Positions 47,485 through 57,123 of a DNA stretch of 64,000 nt are shown here, in pieces. This DNA is from Thalassoglobus polymorphus (GTDB lineage: Bacteria > Planctomycetota > Planctomycetia > Planctomycetales > Planctomycetaceae): assembly GCF_007744255.1 (NCBI RefSeq), contig NZ_CP036267.1, positions 5,778,001 to 5,842,000 on the forward strand, written 5' to 3'. Position numbers and translations under genes: made by a program. The notes under the pieces were generated by a model. That model saw nothing but the letters and a program-made list of their open reading frames with translations, ran no database searches and was not told where the DNA came from. Every line of letters starts with the position of its first letter. Position 1 is the first letter of the stretch.

Positions 47485-48348
47485 ATGCGGAAGATTGGAA
47501 CACTGGAATCCTCAAAAGATGCCGAAAGGTTCCATCGCTTTCTGCGATCTGAGGGAATCGACAACCAAATTGACCAAGTCCCTCCGAGTTGGGAGATCTG
47601 GGTTCTCAGCGATGCAGACCTGGACCGCGCCAAGGCGGAGCTGGAATCGTTCAAAAATTTCCCCACCGACAAAAGATTCAACGTCAAGCACGTTCCGCCT
47701 CCGAAAGCTCAGCCAGAAGCAAAAGCTCCCCGCCGAAGAGCCAGGTCACACGATATTCCAGTGACCCGATTTCTGTTGATCTCGTGCATCGTCCTCACGA
47801 TTTACACAGGCATGGGAACGCGGCATCCAGAGTTAATGGGCAAATTGAAGTTCTCGAACGTGGCCAAAGTGGGGGAAACGTTTCAAGTCCCACCTGAGAT
47901 TCTCCACGGAGAGATCTGGCGAATTTTCACGCCTGCATTTATTCACGGTTCGTTTTTTCACCTTGCCTTTAATTTGTATTTTTTGTGGATTCTGGGGAAC
48001 ACCATCGAACGGACAAAAGGGTCCATACTCTTTGCACTTCTTTGCTTTGTGACCGCTGTCGGCGGGCATTTCACGCAATATTTTATAGTTGGACCGAACT
48101 TTATTGGGATTTCCGGTGTTGTATACGGACTGCTCGGATACTTATGGATGAAGCAAATGGTCTCTCCGGAAGAGGGCTATGCCATTCCCGACATTTTGAT
48201 CGTCCAAATGCTGATCTGGTTAATGCTTGGCATTTCCGGTGTCCTCGAATCGTGGGGAATTCCGGTCGCCAATGGAGCCCACTTCGGCGGATTGTTGGCA
48301 GGGATGCTCCTCGGCGCATTCCCCGGACGAAAACGTGTCGTCACCTGA
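47485..48348 (+). CDS. rhomboid-family intramembrane serine protease
   Basis: The 287-residue protein has an N-terminal cytoplasmic rhomboid-N-like domain (residues 1–85) and six predicted helices. The catalytic serine is Ser210 in GISGVVYGLLG and the catalytic His is His266 in NGAHFGGLLAG. The conserved HxxxN (HLAFN, 159–163) lies in the second helix. Rhomboids cut single-pass membrane substrates within the bilayer. It lies 96 bp downstream of the DRG-like GTPase gene. The substrate is unknown. Confidence 0.92.
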   Translation: MRKIGTLESSKDAERFHRFLRSEGIDNQIDQVPPSWEIWVLSDADLDRAKAELESFKNFPTDKRFNVKHVPPPKAQPEAKAPRRRARSHDIPVTRFLLISCIVLTIYTGMGTRHPELMGKLKFSNVAKVGETFQVPPEILHGEIWRIFTPAFIHGSFFHLAFNLYFLWILGNTIERTKGSILFALLCFVTAVGGHFTQYFIVGPNFIGISGVVYGLLGYLWMKQMVSPEEGYAIPDILIVQMLIWLMLGISGVLESWGIPVANGAHFGGLLAGMLLGAFPGRKRVVT

Positions 48349-48374
48349 GCAGCTTGCACTGAGATGAGCAGGAT

Positions 48375-48496
48375 ACACAGAGAAAAAAGAAGCTGAAAAC
48401 TGAGAGTCTCGACCGAATCAAATCATGGCTGAATCCGCAGGGTCTTTTTAAGATTCTTTTCACCGTAGTCTTTACCCTGTAGTCTTTTCTCTGTGT
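48375..48496. repeat. second long inverted repeat
   Basis: ACACAGAGAAAA (48375–48386) and TTTTCTCTGTGT (48485–48496) are perfect 12-base inverted copies. Between them lies a short direct repeat of GTAGTCTTT. Its ends differ from those of the TAGAGCA element, but the total length is similar. Confidence 0.6.
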
Positions 48497-48661
48497 CTCC
48501 GATTCTCGGTGGTGAAACTTTTTCGTGTCAACTTTCATGAATACCGAATGTCCTGGAGAATTTTGAAAACGACGTCCATGTTTTCTCGCGGGATGAGCAA
48601 GACATCACCTGAAAAGGACGTATCAACACGCCTTAAAGAGAAAAGAAACACGTTCGTATTT

Positions 48662-48766
48662 GAGAGCAGTTTGCTCTACCGTGTGCCCGTGAAGAACGCA
48701 TTTCACCAGTAAATTTACTGTGCGTTACGAGGCAGAACCCGGACACCAATTCGAAAATGCGATAGA
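48662..48766 (+). repeat. TAGAGCA palindromic element (full copy)
   Basis: It begins GAGAGCAGTTTGCTCTACCG and continues GTGCCCGTGAAGAACGCATT, TTTACTGTGCGTTACGAGG and ATTCGAAAATGC. It lies 20 bp upstream of the argH start codon. Confidence 0.85.
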
Positions 48767-48786
48767 GCCAACAAACAGGAGATATT

Positions 48787-50163
48787 GTGGCAGAGAAAGC
48801 CTGGGGCGGACGATTTTCCGAACCGACCAACGAACAAGTCGAACTCTTCACCGAGTCAGTTTCCTTTGATGCCCGCCTGGCGGCCGTTGATGTGCAAGGC
48901 TCGCAGGCGCACGCAAAAATGCTCGCGCACGTCGGTCTCATTTCCAGTGATGAGCGAGACAACATTTGCTCAGCACTTGATGAGATTCTGGAAACGATTC
49001 AACAAGGCAAGATGGAATATCGCCCTTCATTGGAAGATATCCACATGCATATCGAATCTGCTCTCATCGAGAAGCTCGGCGACACGGGACGCAAACTTCA
49101 TACAGGCAGGTCTCGAAACGATCAGGTTTCGACAGATATCAAACTCTACATTCGCAATGCGATTGACGAAGTCGACGCACTTCTTGAAGAGCTTCAGCGT
49201 GCCTTCGTCAGCCGTGGTGATCAGGATTTAGATATCATACTTCCCGGATACACACACTTGCAGCGGGCTCAACCTGTCAACGCTGTGCACTATTGGCTGG
49301 CCTACGCTGAAAAGTTTCAACGAGATCGGGACCGACTGGCAGATTGCCGAGCCCGGTTGAACCAATCTCCTCTCGGTGCCGCAGCCCTTGCAGGCACGAC
49401 GCTTCCAATTGATCGAGACTTCACTTCCAAAGAACTCGGCTTTACTGCCCCGGCTGCAAACAGTCTCGACATCTCCAGCGACCGCGACTATCTGGCAGAA
49501 TTCACGTCAGCACTTTCGTTGATCGCGGTGCACCTGTCAGGTTGGGCGGAAGAGTGGATTTTATGGTGTACGACAGAGTTCGGATTCCTGACTCTTTCAG
49601 ACGCCTACACCACTGGTTCTTCAATTATGCCGCAAAAGAAGAATCCCGATGTGCTGGAACTCATCCGCGGAAAATCAGCACGTGTGATCGCCTCTGCACA
49701 GCAACTCTTTGTGCTGATGAAAGGTTTGCCGATGGCCTACAATCGGGATTTACAGGAAGACAAACTGGCAGCCTTTACTGCGTTTGATGTCGTCAAAAGT
49801 TGTCTGGGACTTGCTCCCTCGATTGTCATCAATGCAACGTTGAACCGAGACCGCATCAACAGCCGTATCGAAGAAGGTTTCCTCGATGCCACTGCCCTGA
49901 TGGAATACCTGATTCGCAAACAGGTTCCAATGCGGACCGGTCACGGAATCGTCGGAAATCTCGTTGCGCTGTGTGAATCAAAAAAGTGCCGGTTGCAAGA
50001 TTTGACTGTTGAAGAACTTCAACAAGCGGCTCCACAAATCGAAGAAGACGTCTACGAAATTCTCGGCGCCAGCAATGCCGTGGCAGCCTTAACCAGTTTT
50101 GGGTCTGGTGGACACGAGCCGGTTAAGCATCAACTCAAACTCTGGCAGGATCGATTCGCATAG
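48787..50163 (+). CDS. argH: argininosuccinate lyase
   Basis: The 458-residue enzyme splits argininosuccinate into arginine and fumarate, the last step of arginine synthesis. It starts with GTG at 48787, preceded by AGGAG, and the N-terminus [15 protein letters not shown] is canonical. Family signatures include [26 protein letters not shown] and the fumarase/lyase signature [12 protein letters not shown] with the catalytic Ser. Length is normal. No other arg gene is nearby. A dispersed repeat ends 20 bp before the start codon. Confidence 0.96.
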   Translation: MAEKAWGGRFSEPTNEQVELFTESVSFDARLAAVDVQGSQAHAKMLAHVGLISSDERDNICSALDEILETIQQGKMEYRPSLEDIHMHIESALIEKLGDTGRKLHTGRSRNDQVSTDIKLYIRNAIDEVDALLEELQRAFVSRGDQDLDIILPGYTHLQRAQPVNAVHYWLAYAEKFQRDRDRLADCRARLNQSPLGAAALAGTTLPIDRDFTSKELGFTAPAANSLDISSDRDYLAEFTSALSLIAVHLSGWAEEWILWCTTEFGFLTLSDAYTTGSSIMPQKKNPDVLELIRGKSARVIASAQQLFVLMKGLPMAYNRDLQEDKLAAFTAFDVVKSCLGLAPSIVINATLNRDRINSRIEEGFLDATALMEYLIRKQVPMRTGHGIVGNLVALCESKKCRLQDLTVEELQQAAPQIEEDVYEILGASNAVAALTSFGSGGHEPVKHQLKLWQDRFA

Positions 50164-50260
50164 GTCAAACGGAACGGAAAGTTGGAGTTCACCCTGACGG
50201 TCCGTCACATTCCTGAAACTTTGAGAGTTCATTGCCAGTTCAACTCCAGAAGGGCAATTT

Positions 50261-51652
50261 ATGAAATACCGTGACGCATTTCTCGCAGTCGGGATGATCG
50301 TGGCTGCCGTCGTCGGATACTCTCTCCTGATTAAGCAATTCGATATCGACCGGCTTGTCAAACGGGGCGCAAAGGTTCGCGTAACTCCTGAGCACAAGCC
50401 ATATTTGATTGATATTTCTGGTGAGAAGTTCGGCAGTGACGATCTAAAATATCTAAAAAATTCACCGACAATTGAGCGACTGTACTGCTCGAACAGCAAA
50501 GTCAGTGATGAGGGAATGGAAGCGCTTTTGCATCTCCCCAACCTGAAGGAACTGGACCTCACAAAAACTGCCATTTCCGACCAGACCCTGAAAGTTCTCG
50601 CAAAAATCAAAACGCTGAAACACCTCAATCTCTCAAACACCGCAGTGACCGATGTGGGGATCGGGTATCTGGAGGGGCATCCGTCGCTATCAATGCTTGA
50701 GGTGAGTTCCTGTTCCAATATCACTGCGAAAGGGCTGATGGTCTTAAAAGAAAACCCGAAACTGGCCACGCTGAGACTTGGCGACACACCTATCAGGTAT
50801 TACGAGTACTGCGAATTACTCGAAGCGCTTTCCAAGACGATTATCCCGGTGAACGAAAAAATCTTGCTTGGACTGGGAGACAGCGAGCTGTTCACTGGTT
50901 CAATTTTTTTTGATCGATTTTCAACATCGTTCGAACCGTTTGAATCATTTGATAGGTTACAAGATAAACCTGTCGAGATCGCCATCAGGATATCTTCGTG
51001 GGACGCAGATAATCTGGAAAGGCTCGACTGGTTAGAAGAATTTGAGGGCAAAGAGAATGTTGTCTCTTTAAACATCAATCTCAATACCCTTCACCCAGAA
51101 GAGAAGCTGTTGCTGTTTCAACAGTTTCCAAATTTAAAATGGATCGTCGTCACGGGAAATTTCTCGCAAGAACTCATCGACGAAATCGGGAAGTTCAAAT
51201 CGCTGCGTTCACTTTCTCTGTACACCCCCAGATTTGGTGAGACGGAGGCGGAATTCGAAGAGCAGCCAAAGCTCAACTTCGCTCCGATTGCAAAGCTGGA
51301 TCGGCTTACAGATTTTCGCCTCAGGCTCCCAGGTTTGGATCGAGAGACGCTCTCTCAGTTCGAATCAATTCAAAGCCTCAGGGAAATTTCGTTCTCATCT
51401 GGAACATTGCAGGATGAAGACATTCAGTTCATCACAAAACTTCCCAATTTAGAGGTCGTCTCTCTCCGCGGAAACAAGCTGACAAAGAGATCACTAGAAA
51501 AAATGAAACAGCTTCCTAACCTGAAATATGCTGACTTGGCACACAACGAGATTGATGACAAAAGCCTCCTGGAATTTGATAACTTCCTCGGCTTGAAGCG
51601 GAATTCTGAAGAGGACAATGAATACGATGACGGATCGTCAACCATGCAATAA
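50261..51652 (+). CDS. membrane-anchored leucine-rich repeat protein
   Basis: The 463-residue protein has an N-terminal membrane helix (about 6–24, AFLAVGMIVAAVVGYSLLI) with no obvious cleavage site. Leucine-rich repeats follow (units such as LPNLKELDLTKTAISDQTL, IKTLKHLNLSNTAVTDVGI and LPNLEVVSLRGNKLTKRSL). The middle, around residues 180–270, departs from the repeat. The C-terminus is acidic. LRRs of this planctomycete type mediate protein binding; the partner is unknown. AGAAGGG precedes the ATG. Confidence 0.85.
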   Translation: MKYRDAFLAVGMIVAAVVGYSLLIKQFDIDRLVKRGAKVRVTPEHKPYLIDISGEKFGSDDLKYLKNSPTIERLYCSNSKVSDEGMEALLHLPNLKELDLTKTAISDQTLKVLAKIKTLKHLNLSNTAVTDVGIGYLEGHPSLSMLEVSSCSNITAKGLMVLKENPKLATLRLGDTPIRYYEYCELLEALSKTIIPVNEKILLGLGDSELFTGSIFFDRFSTSFEPFESFDRLQDKPVEIAIRISSWDADNLERLDWLEEFEGKENVVSLNINLNTLHPEEKLLLFQQFPNLKWIVVTGNFSQELIDEIGKFKSLRSLSLYTPRFGETEAEFEEQPKLNFAPIAKLDRLTDFRLRLPGLDRETLSQFESIQSLREISFSSGTLQDEDIQFITKLPNLEVVSLRGNKLTKRSLEKMKQLPNLKYADLAHNEIDDKSLLEFDNFLGLKRNSEEDNEYDDGSSTMQ

Positions 51653-52018
51653 TCATGTCAGATTGCTTGGGGAAAAATGCTGAAATCGAACTGCGAATCA
51701 AGGTTGCAAGGCACCTGTCCAGAACAGGGATTTCGCATCGTTGCAAAACCTTTCCCCAAAAACCGGTCTTGCCTCATGTCTCTCTTTCGCGATAATAGTT
51801 TTTGAGAGAGTCTACATCTCTCGGCGAATCACTGAATTTGACGAGTCAAATTCCTGATGATCGCTTTTCCTTTGGCAACCCAGTCGTTGGCGACGGACGC
51901 TGCTTTCGTCCACGCATCAGGTTTTGAAGTTGCCCTGCTTCTTTCTACAAGGGTGTATCCTGCCTGAGCGTCGAAGAGACTGCGCTCCCTGCTCGTGGCT
52001 GGTTTAGGAGGATGTCTC
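51653..52018. other. intergenic region
   Basis: A 366-bp space between the LRR protein and prkA. It contains no repeat copy, no RNA gene and no convincing promoter. It ends in a strong ribosome-binding site for prkA. Confidence 0.4.
52006..52011 (+). promoter_or_regulatory. strong ribosome-binding site deciding the prkA start
   Basis: AGGAGG lies 7 bp upstream of a GTG at 52019. This spacing supports that GTG over an in-frame GTG at 51995, which overlaps upstream of the site. Confidence 0.75.
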
Positions 52019-54061
52019 GTGACGAATGGTCAAGCACTGCTGTCCCGGTTTTCTGACCGTCAGGATTCCACACAGTTTCTCCAGGAAAACTGGCAAGGAA
52101 GCTTTGCGGAATATCTCGATCTCGTTCGAAAGCACCCTGCTATCACTCGGACTGCGTACCAGCGCATGTACGACATGATCATTCAAGAGGGAACCTACTC
52201 AGTCGAAGGAAGTAAGGACCTCATCCGTTATAAATTTTTCGACGATCCGCATCTCGATGGCGAAGATGCAATCTTTGGTTTGACGAAGCCACTCATGGAA
52301 CTCGTCAATGTGTTTCGTTCCGCCGCTCTGAAATACGGCACCGAACGACGAGTGCTACTTCTGCATGGACCAGTCGGAAGTTCAAAGTCAACGATTGCCA
52401 GGCTCTTGAAGAAAGGTCTCGAGCGTTATGCCCGAACCGACGCCGGGGCGCTCTATACTTTCGGCTGGAAAGAAGAGGATGGAAGCATCACCTGGGACCC
52501 CATGAACTGCGAACCACTTCTGCTTGTGCCAGATTCTTCGCGCGAGGAATTCGCCAAAGAATTGAACGAAGGGCGCAACGACGAAGGATACCCAATTGAG
52601 ATCGAAGGTGATGTCTGCCCGCTCTCACGCTTCTACTTCCAGGAACGCCTGCGCGAGCATGATGGCGACTGGACAAAGGTGCTGGAATCGGTTGTTGTCC
52701 GCAGAATTTTCCTTTCTGAAAAAGACCGCATCGGCATTGGAACGTTTCAACCGAAAGACGAGAAGAACCAGGATTCCACAGAACTGACCGGCGATATCAA
52801 CTACCGCAAAATCGCAGAATACGGAACGGAATCGGACCCGCGCGCCTTCAACTTCGATGGCGAGTTCAACGTTTCCAATCGTGGAATGATTGAATTTGTG
52901 GAAGTCCTGAAACTGGACGTTGCGTTTCTTTATGACCTGTTGGGAGCTTCGCAGGAACATAAAATCAAACCGAAAAAATTCGCTCAAACCGATATCGATA
53001 CCGTCATCATCGGCCACACAAATGAACCGGAATATCGCAAGCTGCAGTCGAATGAGTTCATGGAAGCGTTACGAGATCGAACGATCAAAATTGATATTCC
53101 CTACGTCACGACGCTCAGCGAAGAAATCAAGATTTACAACAAAAGCTACAATCAGGCCCGAGTACGTGGGAAGCATATCGCCCCACACACACTTGAAGTC
53201 GCTGCCATGTGGGCACTGCTGACGCGTCTCGAACAACCGAAGCACCACGGCCTGACGGTTCTACAAAAGATGAAGCTGTACAATGGAAAAACGTTGCCCG
53301 GCTTCACAGCAGAGAACGTCAAGCAATTGCGAAAAGAAGCCAAACGCGAGGGACTGGAAGGAATCAGCCCTCGCTATGTTCAGGACAAAATCTCTAACGC
53401 CCTGGTCGTCAATACGCTCTCGACCAGTCTCAACCCATTCATGGTGATGAATGAACTCGAATCCGGATTACGGCATCATTCACTCATCGGGAACGAAGAA
53501 TTGCGAGAGCATTACCGGCAACTGATTTCTGCGGTCAAAGACGAGTACACCGACATCGTCAAAAACGAAGTTCAGCGGGCAATCGCTGCGGATGAAGATG
53601 CCCTCATGCGATTGTGCGGAAACTACATTGATAACGTCAAAGCTTACACGCAGCATGAGAAGGTGAAAAACAAATTCACCGGTGAAGATGAGGAACCGGA
53701 TGAACGCCTGATGCGGTCGATCGAAGAGAAAATCGACATTCCAGAATCCCGTAAGGATGACTTCCGGCGTGAAATCATGAACTACATCGGCGCACTTGCG
53801 ATTGATGGAAAACAGTTCAATTACAAAACGAACGAGCGACTTCAAAAAGCTCTCGAAATGAAGTTGTTTGAAGATCAGAAGGATACGATCAAACTGACGA
53901 GCCTTGTTTCTCAGGTTGTCGACAAGGAAACACAGGAAAAAATCGATATCGTGAAGTCTCGACTCATTCGAAACTATGGTTATAACGATGAGTCCGCCAC
54001 AGATGTCTTGCAATACGTTGCCAGTATTTTCGCTCGTGGAGATGTCAAAGAAGATGCTTGA
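52019..54061 (+). CDS. prkA: PrkA-family serine protein kinase
   Basis: The 680-residue protein matches PrkA/YeaG. The N-terminal AAA-like ATPase has the P-loop [21 protein letters not shown] read in two parts around GPVGSSKS, with [25 protein letters not shown] and the C-terminal PrkA kinase-like region. E. coli YeaG is about 640 residues and forms a stress-response pathway with YeaH (DUF444) and SpoVR. Neither partner is encoded next to it here; the neighbours are an LRR protein and a PSCyt1-type protein. The GTG start with AGGAGG at 7-bp spacing was chosen over the longer frame at 51995. Confidence 0.94.
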   Translation: MTNGQALLSRFSDRQDSTQFLQENWQGSFAEYLDLVRKHPAITRTAYQRMYDMIIQEGTYSVEGSKDLIRYKFFDDPHLDGEDAIFGLTKPLMELVNVFRSAALKYGTERRVLLLHGPVGSSKSTIARLLKKGLERYARTDAGALYTFGWKEEDGSITWDPMNCEPLLLVPDSSREEFAKELNEGRNDEGYPIEIEGDVCPLSRFYFQERLREHDGDWTKVLESVVVRRIFLSEKDRIGIGTFQPKDEKNQDSTELTGDINYRKIAEYGTESDPRAFNFDGEFNVSNRGMIEFVEVLKLDVAFLYDLLGASQEHKIKPKKFAQTDIDTVIIGHTNEPEYRKLQSNEFMEALRDRTIKIDIPYVTTLSEEIKIYNKSYNQARVRGKHIAPHTLEVAAMWALLTRLEQPKHHGLTVLQKMKLYNGKTLPGFTAENVKQLRKEAKREGLEGISPRYVQDKISNALVVNTLSTSLNPFMVMNELESGLRHHSLIGNEELREHYRQLISAVKDEYTDIVKNEVQRAIAADEDALMRLCGNYIDNVKAYTQHEKVKNKFTGEDEEPDERLMRSIEEKIDIPESRKDDFRREIMNYIGALAIDGKQFNYKTNERLQKALEMKLFEDQKDTIKLTSLVSQVVDKETQEKIDIVKSRLIRNYGYNDESATDVLQYVASIFARGDVKEDA

Positions 54062-54139
54062 TCTGAACCACTGAACTTGTGCTACAATAGCTGGTGGTCC
54101 AAACGAGCGACCGAACTCTCCTTGAACCCCTGCCAATTT

Positions 54140-56920
54140 ATGCCCACCTTACGTTCTTTCATTATCTTACCGGCCTTCGCGCTGCTCTGCCTCCTGCAAT
54201 GCCCTGTCGTCGCAAACGATCAGGAGCAGTTCTTCGAATCGCATGTCCGTCCGCTTCTTGCCAAACACTGCTTTGAGTGCCATGGCGAGAAAAAGCAACA
54301 GGGCGAATTGCGTCTCGATCGAAAGCAGTTCGTCTTTGAAGATGGTGCGTCTGGGAAAGCTGTCGTCCCCGGAAAATTGGATGAAAGCCGGCTCTGGGCT
54401 GTCGTTCAATTCGATGAATTCGACACCCAAATGCCCCCCACCGGGAAGCTTCCTGAAAAAGATCTTCTCATCCTGAAAAAATGGATCGAGTCGGGAGCCT
54501 ACTGGCCGGAAGAGGCTCATGCTGAAGTGGTCGCACAAAATGCGGTTCCTTTGAAAAGTGATGGCAGTATCGATTTTGAAGCTGCCATTGCGAACCATTG
54601 GGCCTACCAGCCAGTGCAAGCTCCGCAAGTGCCTGAGCGAAGCCCCGCTGCAGATTACGATTCTGCGATTGATCGCTACCTGGCAATCAAACTCAACGAG
54701 AAGGGTTTGAAGTTCAGCGAGCGCGCTTCAAAACAAACCTTGATTCGTCGCCTCTCATTTGATCTGCGAGGCTTACCCCCAACCATCGCAGAAGTTCAGG
54801 CATTTGAAGCCGATCAGAGCAAAACTGCCTATCGTGATCTGATCGATCGATATCTTTCCGAGTCAACTTACGGACAACGATGGGGACGATACTGGCTCGA
54901 TATCGCTAGGTATGCGGACACCAAAGGCTACGTCTTCACAGAGAATCGGTTCTACCCGTACGCCTATACGTATCGAGATTACGTCATCGATGCTTTCAAC
55001 AATGACAAACCTTACGACACGTTTGTGATGGAGCAACTCGCTGCCGATCAACTCGGTTATGCAGAGAATGATCCGAGACTGGCTGCTCTCGGATTTGTGA
55101 CGGTTGGGCCACGCTTTCTCAATCGAAAACCGGATATCATCGACGATCGGATTGATGTCGTCACGCGCGGATTCATGGGCATGACCCTCGGTTGCTCGCG
55201 ATGCCATGACCATAAATTCGATCCTCTTCCGACGGCAGATTACTATTCGCTTTACGGAGTCTTCGACAGCTCACAAGAACCAGACCTCCCACCATTACGC
55301 GGTGAGCTAGACGTCAATGCTCCCGGCTATCAGGAGTTTGTCACTGAACTCAATAAGCGCGAAGAGGCCTTGGAGGCATACAAGAAAACCGCTCATGAAG
55401 AGTTGCTTGTCCAAGCTCGCAATCATCTGGATGACTACTTCCCGGATGCGATCAAATCGATGGGCCTCTTACCAGCTGACTTGGAGCTCACTCCAAAACA
55501 TGGGGCACTCCGTGACCGCTTGAAGTCACACTGGAAGAAGACCCTTGAACGCATGGCAAAAGAGAATCGCCCATTTTTTCTCCCCGCCACTAAGCTACTT
55601 GCTTTAGATGATAAAGAACTGACAGAGCAACTCCCATCGCTGCTCGATGAACTGGACACGAATGACGCAATCCCGGACAGCCTGATCGAAGCTTTACGGT
55701 CTGCAAAGATCACCTCGAAAATCGAGGTCGTGAACGTGTACACACAGGTTCTCTCTTCCGTGAGAGATGAGTGGAATGAATTCAAGAAATCGAACCCCGA
55801 GGCAACTCAATTCGACGATCCTGGCAAAGAACAGGCCCGCCGAATCCTTCTCGGTAAAGGCTCTCTGTCCGATCTCGATCCCGGGGACTTCTCGCCACTT
55901 TTTGAACGAGACAATCGGACCAAGATCAGAAACCTCGAAAAGAAAATCGATGAATGGCATGCCACGTCACCGAACGCTCCAGCACGCTCTATGGTTCTGT
56001 TTGACAAAGAAAAACTCACCAATCCTGTCATCTTCGTTCGAGGCAACGTCGGACGTCGAGGAGATCGTGTCCCACGCCGCGGACCGCAAATCCTGAATCC
56101 CAGCCCGGAGGCTGTCTTCACAAAAACCAGCGGACGTAAAGAGCTGGCAGAACAAATCGCATCGAAGCAAAACCCACTGACAGCCCGCGTGCTTGTGAAT
56201 CGCATCTGGATGTATCACTTCGGCAGTCCTCTCGTCGACACAACCAGTGATTTCGGATTAAGAACTCAATCGCCAACTCACCGCGAACTTCTCGATTATC
56301 TGGCCTGGAGTTTGATGCACGAACACAACTGGTCAATCAAAGGACTTCATCGAGAAATTCTGCGTTCGCAAGCCTGGCAACAACAAAGTGTTGATCGTCC
56401 GCAAGCCAGAATGGTTGATTCGGAAAACCAGCTGTACTGGAAGCAAAATCGGCAACGACTCGATTTCGAAGCGATGCGAGATACGATGCTCAAAATCGCC
56501 GGAAAAATTGATCTCTCTCTGGAGGGTCGCCCAGTCGATATCGAGAAGCAACCGTTCCCGACACGACGAACCGTCTACGCCCTCATTGACCGCAACAACC
56601 CATCTGGACTTTTGCGGACCTTTGATTTTCCATCTCCGAACTCTTCCAGCCCATCACGGTCTGAAACAACTGTCCCGCAACAAGCTCTCTTCGGGATGAA
56701 CTCCCCCTTCGCTCAGCAAATGGCAAAAGCTCTCGCTGAGCGAGTGGAAAAATCTTCTGCAGATCCGAAAGCTCAAGTGCGCCAACTTATCGAACTCGCA
56801 TATTCACGCCCTGCATCGAAAGAAGAAGTTGAATTGCTCGCAGGGTATCTGAAGACGGGAAGCCTCGATGAACTCTCCCAAGGATTAATGCTCTCAAACG
56901 AATTCCACTTCGTCGACTGA
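54140..56920 (+). CDS. planctomycete PSCyt1–DUF1549–DUF1553 protein
   Basis: The 926-residue protein has a signal peptide (IILPAFALLCLLQCPVVAN). A PSCyt1 cytochrome-like domain with heme motif CFECH (Cys44, Cys47, His48) follows, then a DUF1549 domain including LGCSRCHDHKFDPLP (a second CxxCH) and a C-terminal DUF1553 domain (TARVLVNRIWMYHFG, DFGLRTQSPTHRELLDYLA). This three-domain type is restricted mainly to planctomycetes and relatives; it is often paired with a DUF1501 protein, absent here. Its function is unknown. The ATG at 54140 gives the signal peptide. Confidence 0.95.
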   Translation: MPTLRSFIILPAFALLCLLQCPVVANDQEQFFESHVRPLLAKHCFECHGEKKQQGELRLDRKQFVFEDGASGKAVVPGKLDESRLWAVVQFDEFDTQMPPTGKLPEKDLLILKKWIESGAYWPEEAHAEVVAQNAVPLKSDGSIDFEAAIANHWAYQPVQAPQVPERSPAADYDSAIDRYLAIKLNEKGLKFSERASKQTLIRRLSFDLRGLPPTIAEVQAFEADQSKTAYRDLIDRYLSESTYGQRWGRYWLDIARYADTKGYVFTENRFYPYAYTYRDYVIDAFNNDKPYDTFVMEQLAADQLGYAENDPRLAALGFVTVGPRFLNRKPDIIDDRIDVVTRGFMGMTLGCSRCHDHKFDPLPTADYYSLYGVFDSSQEPDLPPLRGELDVNAPGYQEFVTELNKREEALEAYKKTAHEELLVQARNHLDDYFPDAIKSMGLLPADLELTPKHGALRDRLKSHWKKTLERMAKENRPFFLPATKLLALDDKELTEQLPSLLDELDTNDAIPDSLIEALRSAKITSKIEVVNVYTQVLSSVRDEWNEFKKSNPEATQFDDPGKEQARRILLGKGSLSDLDPGDFSPLFERDNRTKIRNLEKKIDEWHATSPNAPARSMVLFDKEKLTNPVIFVRGNVGRRGDRVPRRGPQILNPSPEAVFTKTSGRKELAEQIASKQNPLTARVLVNRIWMYHFGSPLVDTTSDFGLRTQSPTHRELLDYLAWSLMHEHNWSIKGLHREILRSQAWQQQSVDRPQARMVDSENQLYWKQNRQRLDFEAMRDTMLKIAGKIDLSLEGRPVDIEKQPFPTRRTVYALIDRNNPSGLLRTFDFPSPNSSSPSRSETTVPQQALFGMNSPFAQQMAKALAERVEKSSADPKAQVRQLIELAYSRPASKEEVELLAGYLKTGSLDELSQGLMLSNEFHFVD

Positions 56921-57123
56921 CAGGCACAGGAAGAATCTGTCACAGGCAAATCCACAGTCCTCTCCTCTTAACAAAAGCGGTTGTCACAAACGGAGCAGGG
57001 GGCTCCACTTTAATCCGTGGGAGCAGTTTGATGCTGTGCTGATTCCGGGAGCTTACTATGATTTCAATCACTTCCTGAATCCTGGCGCTCGTTTTCTCGA
57101 TATTCCCGCAGAATGAATTTGCT

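Larger units (their letters stand above)
48349..48786. other. intergenic region with a repeat and a second inverted repeat
   Basis: A 438-bp space containing a 12-bp inverted repeat with a 98-bp spacer (48375–48496) and a TAGAGCA element (48662–48766). A ribosome-binding site (GGAG) precedes argH. No RNA gene was recognised. Confidence 0.5.

Noticed and set aside
50089-50787. 232-residue minus-strand frame
   Set aside because: It is antisense to the end of argH and the start of the LRR gene; its sequence has no domain features.
53480-54136. 218-residue minus-strand frame
   Set aside because: It is antisense to prkA and shows the low-complexity pattern expected of a shadow frame.
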